Of a stretch of DNA of 64,000 bases, positions 1-7,236 are shown in pieces. Origin of the DNA: Bacillus niameyensis. GTDB taxonomy: Bacteria > Bacillota > Bacilli > Bacillales > Bacillaceae_C. A model generated the notes under the pieces. That model saw only the letters and a program-made list of their open reading frames with translations, was not told the DNA's origin and did not search any database. Made by a program: the position numbers and the translations under genes. The stretch lies in contig NZ_LN831197.1 in NCBI RefSeq assembly GCF_001375535.1, forward strand, positions 1,141,160 through 1,205,159. The letters are read 5' to 3'. How positions within the stretch are numbered: the stretch's first letter is position 1; every line of letters starts with the position of its first letter.

Positions 1-167
1 AACGGGCGCTTACGCTTTTCGTTGGCTAGCTCCAGCGCCCAGCGACTTGCAAACTTTCAGTTTCTTCCTACGATAAGTCAACATCGGCTCGTTCCTCGCC
101 GTGTTTCCTTTATCTCGTCAGAAGCTTAAAAAGTTTGTACGTCGCTTAACGGGCGCTTACGCTTTTC
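1..167 (-). repeat. Intergenic structured repeat, family A (one full copy plus the start of another)
   Basis: Read on the minus strand, 167 to about 24 is a full copy of a roughly 145-nt element. Positions 23-1 repeat its first bases, so a second copy begins in tandem and runs off the window. A related copy lies on the plus strand at 39727-39926. The two share the opening AAGCGTAAGCGCCCG, the core CTTCTGACGAGATAAAGG, the segment GATGTTGACTTATCGTAGG and the close GTCGCTGGGCGCTG. The opening GCGCCC and closing GGGCGC can pair, so the element can fold back on itself. No open reading frame is evident. It directly follows the ktrC stop codon and may form the 3' end of that transcript. Confidence 0.75.
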
Positions 168-170
168 GTT

Positions 171-827
171 TTATAACACTTTTTTTTCAAATCTGTTTAT
201 GTCTGTATCGGCTCCGATGACGATGAGTATATCATCTTGTTGTAGTGGTGCTTCTGCAGGTGGTGTGACAAGTATTTCTCTGCCCCTTTTAATAGCAACG
301 ATGTTTATACCATATTTAGCTCGTACATCTAATTCGACTAGGGAATACCCCGCAAGTGTTTCATTTACTTGAATTTCAACAATACTATATTCATCCGATA
401 GTTCTAAATAATCCAAGATATTTTTAGAAACAATGTAATGAGCAATCCTTCTCCCCATATCCCTTTCAGGATGAACAACTCGATCTGCCCCTATTTTCCG
501 TAGCACTTTTGCATGATAGTCGTTTTGTGCTTTGACCGTAATATATTTCACGCCAACTTCTTTCAACATAAGCGTAGTTAAGATGCTTGACTGAATATCC
601 TCACCAATTGCTACAATCACATGATCAAAATTTCGGATTCCAATGTTCTTCAAAACAGATTCATCCGTAGTATCCGCGATTACCGCATGAGTTGCAATCG
701 TTGCAAACGCATTGACTCTATCTTCACTTTTATCAATGGCTAGTACTTCCATTCCCTGCTCGATCAATTCGGAGCAGATACTCCCTCCGAACCGGCCGAG
801 CCCAATGACAGCAAATTGTTTTCTCAC
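171..827 (-). CDS. ktrC: KtrC-type regulatory subunit of a Ktr potassium uptake system
   Basis: Cytoplasmic RCK/TrkA-N protein whose octameric ring gates a KtrB/KtrD-type potassium channel. The N-terminal Rossmann domain shows GLGRFGG at residues 9-15 and an acidic residue after strand 2, as expected for NAD(H)/ATP binding. The C-terminal TrkA-C domain (about residues 135-219) is, in the KtrA/KtrC family, the c-di-AMP site. The start is the GTG at 827: it has GGAGGA six bases upstream and gives an N-terminus (MRKQFAVIGLGRF) closely matching B. subtilis KtrC. An in-frame ATG at 851 lies upstream of that ribosome site and is unlikely. It follows yitL by 24 bp on the same strand, so the two are probably co-transcribed. 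No channel subunit is in the window, as in B. subtilis, where ktrC and ktrD are apart. KtrA is the alternative assignment. Confidence 0.9.
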   Translation of the reverse strand: MRKQFAVIGLGRFGGSICSELIEQGMEVLAIDKSEDRVNAFATIATHAVIADTTDESVLKNIGIRNFDHVIVAIGEDIQSSILTTLMLKEVGVKYITVKAQNDYHAKVLRKIGADRVVHPERDMGRRIAHYIVSKNILDYLELSDEYSIVEIQVNETLAGYSLVELDVRAKYGINIVAIKRGREILVTPPAEAPLQQDDILIVIGADTDINRFEKKVL

Positions 828-851
828 CGTAACTCCTCCGTTTTTTCCCAA

Positions 852-1709
852 TCAACTATTCTGATCTTTAGCGTGTGTCCAACCATCTTCTTGAGTAATC
901 TTATCTTCTTTAATCAGTTTCCCCAAAGCACGTTTAAATGCTCCTTTACTCATATTAAAGCGCCTCTTTATATCCTCAGGCAAACTTTTATCAGAATAAG
1001 GCATACTCCCTCCCCGTCCTAACAAATAATCGTAAATTAATGAAGCATCATCATGTTGACGTTCATGGGTTCTCGGTAATAATGAGACATTGATGCTTCC
1101 ATCTTCTTTTACATTAGTTACTCTTCCTTCAACTTGTTGGCCAAGCCGAAGTTCTTCATTTCGCTCCGATTCATGAATAAAACCTAAGTAGCCTTCTTCC
1201 GTTATAATAGATGAACCAATTTGTAGAATACGATAAACTGTACCTTTAATACTTTTATTAAACAAGCTCTCGTTGGCAGCAACTGATATTAATTCGATTT
1301 CCTCTACTGGAGCTATCTTACCAAATAATCTATTTTTATTATTTCTTGTTAATGTGCAATATAGCCTGTCCCCTACTGTTGGCCATAAATGAATATCCTC
1401 AGGTAAATCATCAAGAGAAATTAATATATCCTTTTGTAGCCCTATATCAATAAAAATCCCTAACTTTTTTGTAACTCCAACAACTTGGGCCCAATCATAT
1501 TTCCCAACTTGAATTTTCGGTATCGTAAGGGAGGCTGACAATCTTCCCTCATGGTCTTGATATAAAAACACTTCAAGGTCTTGTTCAAGTTGAATCGGTA
1601 TAGAGACCTCGGTGTGATGCAAAAGGACATCCTCTTCTCCATCTGTTAGAAAAAAGCCAAATGGGGCCTCACGCACAACTTTAAGAGTTTTTGTTATCCC
1701 AGCTTCCAT
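852..1709 (-). CDS. yitL: CvfB/YitL family S1-type RNA-binding protein
   Basis: About 285 residues: tandem S1-like OB folds followed by a C-terminal winged-helix domain (the segment containing DIKRRFNMSKGAFKRALGKL). This is the layout of the CvfB family (S. aureus virulence regulator CvfB, B. subtilis YitL, S. pneumoniae S1RBD), which binds RNA with a purine preference. The direct target in this organism is unknown. The ATG at 1709 is preceded by GGAGGA at good spacing; the longer frame from 1799 starts without a ribosome site and adds a non-homologous tail. ktrC follows by 24 bp. In B. subtilis yitL is a neighbour of yitK, whereas here yitK lies 40 kb away. Confidence 0.88.
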   Translation of the reverse strand: MEAGITKTLKVVREAPFGFFLTDGEEDVLLHHTEVSIPIQLEQDLEVFLYQDHEGRLSASLTIPKIQVGKYDWAQVVGVTKKLGIFIDIGLQKDILISLDDLPEDIHLWPTVGDRLYCTLTRNNKNRLFGKIAPVEEIELISVAANESLFNKSIKGTVYRILQIGSSIITEEGYLGFIHESERNEELRLGQQVEGRVTNVKEDGSINVSLLPRTHERQHDDASLIYDYLLGRGGSMPYSDKSLPEDIKRRFNMSKGAFKRALGKLIKEDKITQEDGWTHAKDQNS

Positions 1710-1781
1710 GTTAATAATCCTCCGCTCTTCTATTGCTTTCAATGAATAGCTCAAATTATACCATGTCTGAAAGAGAAACAA

Positions 1782-1870
1782 AATAAAGTGAAACTTCAAT
1801 TAGTGGGAGTTTCTTTCATCACTAACTTACAATTTTTTGATTCTCTTCGATTTTGAATTAGTGTTTCACA
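1782..1870 (+). repeat. Intergenic repeat, family B (diverged copy)
   Basis: Begins AAAGTGAAACTTCAATTAGTGGGAG and closely matches the first part of the element at 35352-35513 and the copy at 45962. It ends with a GTGTTTCAC that can pair with the opening GTGAAAC. It lies in the 236-bp gap between the MFS gene and yitL, upstream of the yitL start. I see no other gene or clear terminator in this gap. Confidence 0.6.
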
Positions 1871-1945
1871 ATAGTTAATCCGATATTATTTAAGAAACTT
1901 CATATTTCGATCGCCAATATAGCCAGTATCTACCAATCAACTATT

Positions 1946-3106
1946 TTATACTTTCTGGTCGAACATATTTTGCTTCTGCCTTTTCATATCTTGCAAAAAT
2001 AGTATGAAAAAGATTGAGGTACCAACCAAAGCGGAAACAGCCCCCATTTTATAAATAAAATTCCCTCCATAATATTGCATAAAATAACCGCCTAAGGAAC
2101 TACCGATAATAGAAGCTAGTCCACTAAAAGTGGCATAATAAGCTGTTTGACCTGTAGCAAGCATTTCCTCTGGAATAATTTGAGCAATGTACTGTAGTGT
2201 CGCCACCATAAAGATGGCAAATGTAACACTATGCATAGCTTGTGACATAATTATCATAAGCGGATCTGTCAAAATACTATATAAAAACCAACGTAATGTA
2301 TAAAAACATCCTGCCATACTTATAAGAGCTAATAAAGGGATTTTCCTCATAAGTACATACATTATCGCCACTACTGGTGCTTCACTTAGCGCAGAAAAAG
2401 TCCAGGCTAGTCCGATTTTGCCTTCAGAAGCACCAAGTGATTGTAAATAGATTCCTAATAGTCCATCATTCATTCGATGTGGAATGGCAATAAAAAGTAC
2501 AGCAATTAAAACTCCCAGTAATCGGGAATTACTGAATGCTTTTTGAAATCCCTTTAATGTAAGCGGCTTTCTATTTGCTTCACTATCGGTAAGCTTTAGA
2601 GAGATTAACAAGACACAAAAGATAATAAGCGAGTATATGATCCAAAGGTATTGGATTCCTACTTTTCCTATAATAATACCTAAAATAAGGGAAGCCGTTG
2701 CAAATCCTATTGAACCCCACACCCGAATGGAGCCATAGCTTACACCATTATCCTTGGCAAATTTAGTAGATAAACTATCGAGTAATGGCTGTATCGGTGA
2801 CATAAAAAAATGAAAAATCATCATGAAAACAATTAGAAATGACATTGAGGGACTAAAAAATACTCCGAAACTAACGATAAAGGTTGTAATCAAAAGCAGA
2901 ACAATTACCTTTTTGATTGTTCTTTTCTTATCTGAAATTACTCCCCAAAGTGGCTGGGAAAAAATCGCCACAATAGGACCAACTGCGAGCACAACACCAA
3001 TTTCTGCAGGACTCATACCTTTATACCTAAACAGTAGTGGTAAAAATGCATTAATGATAGAAACGGTCCAATAATAAAAGAAGTTAAATAAAGATATGTG
3101 CAACAT
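1946..3106 (-). CDS. MFS transporter of the MFS_1_like (HcaT/YwbF) group
   Basis: Integral membrane protein of 386 residues with about 12 hydrophobic helices in two halves. It carries the MFS loop 2-3 signature in the form PLWGVISDKKRTIKK after helix 2. The opening NFFYYWTVSIINAFLPLLF and overall layout resemble the MFS_1_like family (E. coli HcaT, B. subtilis YwbF), which includes phenylpropionate and nucleoside-type permeases. The substrate cannot be read from the sequence. The ATG at 3106 follows GGGGG at seven bases. The gene stands alone between yitL and the ABC exporter pair, all on the minus strand. Confidence 0.8.
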   Translation of the reverse strand: MLHISLFNFFYYWTVSIINAFLPLLFRYKGMSPAEIGVVLAVGPIVAIFSQPLWGVISDKKRTIKKVIVLLLITTFIVSFGVFFSPSMSFLIVFMMIFHFFMSPIQPLLDSLSTKFAKDNGVSYGSIRVWGSIGFATASLILGIIIGKVGIQYLWIIYSLIIFCVLLISLKLTDSEANRKPLTLKGFQKAFSNSRLLGVLIAVLFIAIPHRMNDGLLGIYLQSLGASEGKIGLAWTFSALSEAPVVAIMYVLMRKIPLLALISMAGCFYTLRWFLYSILTDPLMIIMSQAMHSVTFAIFMVATLQYIAQIIPEEMLATGQTAYYATFSGLASIIGSSLGGYFMQYYGGNFIYKMGAVSALVGTSIFFILFLQDMKRQKQNMFDQKV

Positions 3107-3193
3107 TGATGTGCCCCCTTGGAATGAACAGATTGTATATGTTTCTATTTTAACTTTTAAAATCTATTCTTTAAATGGAAGAATCTAATAAGA

Positions 3194-3230
3194 AAGGGAG
3201 GAGACCGATTACTGGTCAATCCTCCCCTTG
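3194..3230 (-). terminator. Terminator after the ABC exporter pair
   Basis: On the minus strand, AAGGGGAGGA pairs with TCCTCCCTT around a short inner GACC/GGTC stem, followed by a T-rich run. It lies just past the yfiC stop codon. Confidence 0.75.
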
Positions 3231-3237
3231 TTTTATA

Positions 3238-5064
3238 TTATATTGCCTTCATAACTTTAAATTGCGCTTCAATTAGACGGTAGTACTCGCCTCTATGAAC
3301 CATTAATTGATCATGGTTTCCTTCTTCAATAATTTCACCTTGCTGGAGAACAAAGATTTTATCAGCATCTCTGATCGTCGATAGCCTATGTGCGATGATA
3401 ATGGATGTTCTTCCTTTTAACAATGTTTGCAAGGCTCTTTGAATTTGCACTTCTGTTTCAGTATCAATACTTGCTGTAGCTTCATCCAAAATAATAATAC
3501 GAGGATCGGCTAATAGTGCTCTTGCAAAAGAAAGAAGTTGCCTTTCACCTACAGACAATATATTTCCTCTTTCTTCTACTTCTGTGTCATATCCCATAGG
3601 CAGTTGCTCAATAAATCTATTAGCGCCTATCGCTTCTGCTGCAGCTTTTACTTGCTCATCGGAAGCCATCGGATTTCCAAACCGAATATTTTCCATAATC
3701 GTTCCAGAGAAAATGAACGTATCTTGAAGAACGACACTAATTTGGTGGCGCAAACTTTTTAGGTTAACATCTTGCAAATCATGCCCATCAATTTTGACAG
3801 CCCCTGCTGTAGGATCATAAAATCGAGTAATGAGGTTCGCAATTGTTGATTTCCCTGATCCCGTATGCCCGACTAGTGCGATTGTCTGACCAGGCAACAT
3901 TTCGAGCGATACTCCTTTTAAAGCTTTTCGTTTATCATCATATGAAAATTCTACACGATCAAATTGAATATGTCCGGCAATGTCCTCAAGCTCTATTGCA
4001 TTGTTCTTTTCGTGAACAATCGGCCTTTCATCTAAATACTCGAAAATTCTTTCTGAAGATGCCATCGCCATTAATAATTGATTATAGAGTTGACCTAATC
4101 TTGAGATTGGTTCCCAGAACATACCAATGTAGAAAGCGAATGATACAAAAGTACCTAATGATAATGATCCTGCCTGTATCAAATGTGCACCATACCAAAG
4201 TAGTACCGCTGTACCTACAGCATTCGTTAAATCAACAAGCGGACGGAACATGGCACTCTTTTTCGTTGCATTTCTCCAAGCTTCATAGTTTTCAGTGTTA
4301 ACGCCATCGAAGAACGCCATGTTTTCTTGTTCTTGTGTAAAACTTTGTGTCACTCTAATACCTTGAATACTTTCATTTAAATGAGAGTTTAATTTAGACT
4401 GTTTTAATCTCATATATTGCCAAGCTCGACGAATTGTTTTTCTTAGCGTTGTGGATATTAGGAACATTAATGGCAGAATAACAAGTACTGCTAATGTTAA
4501 CTGCGGACTTAATGTAAAGAGAATGATAATAACTCCAAAAAGCATTAACATATCCATAAACACGTTGATTACGCCATTTGTAAACAAATCCTGTAATGAA
4601 TTAGTATCATTCATTACCCTTACTAGAATCGATCCGGCAGAACGTTGATCAAAAAAGCGATGAGATAATCCTTGAACATGCGTAAATAAATGTTTACGGA
4701 GGTCATAGATTACTCGCTGACCTAATTCATTACTCCATTTGATCCGATAAATATTAGCAACATAATTGATTACATAAAGAACAGCAATGATCCCAACAAT
4801 CCACATTAAATATGGAATATTTTTCTGAGTATTAATCGCCTTATCTAAAGCATGAACACCAATCAAAATTGGAATGATTAACCTAATTGCTGTTGTAATA
4901 AGTACAGTAATAATTGATGCAGGCAATAAATTTTTGGAATAAGGTTTCAAATAATCTAATAAACGATACAATTGTTTCCAGTTAAATGGTTTATCAATTA
5001 ATTGTTCCGTAGAATAGTGAAAACGTTCCATCACAAGTGGATTTATTTTCTTTGTTTTCTTCAT
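3238..5064 (-). CDS. yfiC: ABC exporter half-transporter, YfiC type (catalytically complete nucleotide site)
   Basis: Membrane exporter subunit: an N-terminal six-helix type-1 exporter domain (about residues 40-330), then an ATPase domain with Walker A GHTGSGKS, signature LSVGERQ and Walker B IIILDEATASID. The catalytic glutamate is present but the signature motif departs from LSGGQ. The partner gene (5073-6827) has the opposite pattern, so the two form a heterodimer with one canonical and one degenerate ATP site, as in BmrCD and TM287/288. Substrates of this class are often amphipathic drugs or lipids; the actual cargo is unknown. A GTG at 5076 overlaps the yfiB stop, but the ATG at 5064 lies at better spacing from GAGGGTGA and is preferred. 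BmrD/YheH is the alternative name. Confidence 0.85.
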   Translation of the reverse strand: MKKTKKINPLVMERFHYSTEQLIDKPFNWKQLYRLLDYLKPYSKNLLPASIITVLITTAIRLIIPILIGVHALDKAINTQKNIPYLMWIVGIIAVLYVINYVANIYRIKWSNELGQRVIYDLRKHLFTHVQGLSHRFFDQRSAGSILVRVMNDTNSLQDLFTNGVINVFMDMLMLFGVIIILFTLSPQLTLAVLVILPLMFLISTTLRKTIRRAWQYMRLKQSKLNSHLNESIQGIRVTQSFTQEQENMAFFDGVNTENYEAWRNATKKSAMFRPLVDLTNAVGTAVLLWYGAHLIQAGSLSLGTFVSFAFYIGMFWEPISRLGQLYNQLLMAMASSERIFEYLDERPIVHEKNNAIELEDIAGHIQFDRVEFSYDDKRKALKGVSLEMLPGQTIALVGHTGSGKSTIANLITRFYDPTAGAVKIDGHDLQDVNLKSLRHQISVVLQDTFIFSGTIMENIRFGNPMASDEQVKAAAEAIGANRFIEQLPMGYDTEVEERGNILSVGERQLLSFARALLADPRIIILDEATASIDTETEVQIQRALQTLLKGRTSIIIAHRLSTIRDADKIFVLQQGEIIEEGNHDQLMVHRGEYYRLIEAQFKVMKAI

Positions 5065-5072
5065 CTTTTTGC

Positions 5073-6827
5073 TCACCCTCTCTGGCCTTGCAAAATTGCC
5101 TGTTGGTCCTGGAATTGAATTTTATAGACACGCTCATATGGACCATTTTCATGGATTAATTGATCATGAGTCCCTCTTTCGACAATTTCACCGTTTTCCA
5201 GTACAAGAATTTCATCCGCGTGTTTGAGCGAGGAAATTCGATGAGCGATAATAAATGTCGTTCTACCGTTCATTACTTCTCGAAGCGCTCCTTGAATTTT
5301 AAACTCCGTTTCCATATCAACTGCACTTGTTGCATCGTCAAGTATTAAAATACTTGGATCAAGGCAGATAGACCTAGCGATCGAAATTCTTTGCTTCTGT
5401 CCACCGGATAATCCGAGACCTCTTTCTCCAAGAACGGTATCATATCCATCAGGCAACTGAGTGATAAATTCATGGGCATCTGCTCTTTTGGCAGCATCAA
5501 TAATATCTTCCATTTTTGCATCAGGTCGACCATATGCAATATTTGCTTTAATTGTTGATGAGAATAGGAAGCTTTCTTGAAGAACAAAACCGATGTTTTT
5601 ACGTAAAGCTTGAATGGAATAATCCTTCACATTTTTCCCATCGATTAGCACTTCACCCGACTCTGCTTCATAAAATCTTGTTATAAGTTGCGTAATACTT
5701 GTTTTTCCTGATCCTGTTGCACCGACAAGACCGATAATCTTTCCAGCTTCTGCCTTAAAGTTAATATTTTTTAGAGCGCGATTGTCTTCACCCGCATAAC
5801 GAAGCGACACATTTTTGAATTCAACTTCTCCTTGAAGACGTTGTGGGGCATATGCATTCTCTTTATCTACAATATCCTCTTTCGCTTCAAGAATTTCCAG
5901 AAGCCTTTCACCAGATGCTTTAGATTGAGAAAACATATTTACCGTGAATCCAAGATTCATGATCGGCCATAAAATAAACCCAACTAAACTATAAAAAGCA
6001 ACTAATTCCCCTGGCTTAAGAGAATCATTGATAACGAGATAACCACCGAACGATAGAAGTGCAATTACAGAGATATTCCCAAGTAATTCCATTAAAGGAA
6101 AGTATTTTGCCCAAATATTCGATGTGAAGATGTTTCTATCCTTGTAATCTTCATTAGAATGATTAAATTTATCGGTTTGGTAATCCTCACGGGATAAAGA
6201 TTTAACTGTGTTAATTCCCGAAATACTTTCTTGTACGTTCGTGTTAAGCTTTCCAAAAGATCTTCTAATACTACGGAAAGCTGGATGTACTGCCCTATCA
6301 AACTTATAAACAACAAAAAACAAAAATGGTAGTGAAACCATTGTCGCGATTGTCAATGGCACAGAATAATAAAACATAACACCAAACGTAACACTTAATA
6401 GCAAAACAAGTCGAAGGATCTCCACAAATCCGAATGATAGAAAGAATCGAAAGGACTCAACATCGGCAGTTAATCGTGACATTAGGTCACCCGTTTTCGC
6501 ATTATCATAATATCGGAACGGTAAGTACTGTAATTTCTCATACAATACGTTCCGCATTTTGTACACTGATTTAATCCCGAATAAATCACCCGTATACTGT
6601 TGGAAAAATGTTGCAATTGCTTTTGCGGCCATTATCGCCATAAACCCTAGAGTTAATGGCAATATCCAATCATATTGTCCACTTATTATGACATTGTCAA
6701 TTGTAAGCTGAAGAACAATAGGATAAATGACTGTAATCGCTGTTACAATTAGCAAAAAAATGGTCGAGATAAAAAAGTACTTTTTATATGGCCAGTAGTA
6801 TTGCCTTAGTTTCTTAAATGTCTCCAT
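5073..6827 (-). CDS. yfiB: ABC exporter half-transporter, YfiB type (degenerate nucleotide site)
   Basis: Partner of the downstream exporter subunit. It has six transmembrane helices (about residues 15-310), then an ATPase domain with Walker A GATGSGKT, a perfect LSGGQKQR signature, and Walker B ILILDDATSAVD. The usual catalytic glutamate after the Walker B aspartate is aspartate here, the hallmark of the degenerate-site subunit in heterodimeric exporters. The start is the ATG at 6827, preceded by GGGAGG; ten extra residues upstream lack a ribosome site. Its stop codon is adjacent to the yfiC start region, so the pair is translationally coupled. A near-perfect 25-bp palindrome lies 37-61 bp upstream of the start and is a plausible operator. 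BmrC/YheI is the alternative name. Confidence 0.85.
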   Translation of the reverse strand: METFKKLRQYYWPYKKYFFISTIFLLIVTAITVIYPIVLQLTIDNVIISGQYDWILPLTLGFMAIMAAKAIATFFQQYTGDLFGIKSVYKMRNVLYEKLQYLPFRYYDNAKTGDLMSRLTADVESFRFFLSFGFVEILRLVLLLSVTFGVMFYYSVPLTIATMVSLPFLFFVVYKFDRAVHPAFRSIRRSFGKLNTNVQESISGINTVKSLSREDYQTDKFNHSNEDYKDRNIFTSNIWAKYFPLMELLGNISVIALLSFGGYLVINDSLKPGELVAFYSLVGFILWPIMNLGFTVNMFSQSKASGERLLEILEAKEDIVDKENAYAPQRLQGEVEFKNVSLRYAGEDNRALKNINFKAEAGKIIGLVGATGSGKTSITQLITRFYEAESGEVLIDGKNVKDYSIQALRKNIGFVLQESFLFSSTIKANIAYGRPDAKMEDIIDAAKRADAHEFITQLPDGYDTVLGERGLGLSGGQKQRISIARSICLDPSILILDDATSAVDMETEFKIQGALREVMNGRTTFIIAHRISSLKHADEILVLENGEIVERGTHDQLIHENGPYERVYKIQFQDQQAILQGQRG

Positions 6828-6863
6828 GTAAATCCCTCCCTTATGGCAGTCGGCCATGATATT

Positions 6864-6888
6864 AAATATATCGGTTACCGAAATATTT
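6864..6888. promoter_or_regulatory. 25-bp palindrome upstream of yfiB, probable operator
   Basis: Left arm AAATATATCGGT and right arm ACCGAAATATTT flank one central base; 11 of 12 arm positions are complementary. It is 37-61 bp upstream of the yfiB ATG, where it would overlap the promoter or transcription start. No regulator gene is adjacent. I could not settle on a -35/-10 pair around it. Confidence 0.5.
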
Positions 6889-7081
6889 TTCCACTGTTTT
6901 TAGTAAAAATAATCAATTTCATTCCAATATCCGATAGCCCTTACGTCTAAAGTCTGAAGTGAAAATTTCTATGTAATAATGATCAGATCCCCTCAAAAAA
7001 GTAAATTATTTTAGCCATAATCATTATAATCCTTTTATTTTGAAATGCCAGAGAAATGCTAAAATAATTATTGATGTGAGC
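6889..7081. other. Intergenic stretch with no recognisable gene
   Basis: AT-rich DNA between the yfiB operator and the terminator of the large VWA operon. I see no open frame with a ribosome site, no RNA gene and no repeat belonging to the families found elsewhere in the window. Confidence 0.5.
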
Positions 7082-7118
7082 AAAAAAAAAGATGCCCTTG
7101 TAATAATATGGGCACCTT
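7082..7118 (-). terminator. Terminator of the MoxR/VWA operon
   Basis: On the minus strand GTGCCC and GGGCAT pair around a 12-nt loop, followed by CTTTTTTTTTG. It sits about 120 bp past the stop of the last operon gene. The DNA between (7119-7236) shows nothing else. Confidence 0.7.
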
Positions 7119-7236
7119 CAAAAAATATGAACTTTTTATCTTGTATGAAGAACAGAAATTCGATTGTCCCAAATTTGGAGGAAAGACGTGGCCAATAAAG
7201 GCTTCAGCAAAATAATACAGATGGACTTTACATTAT

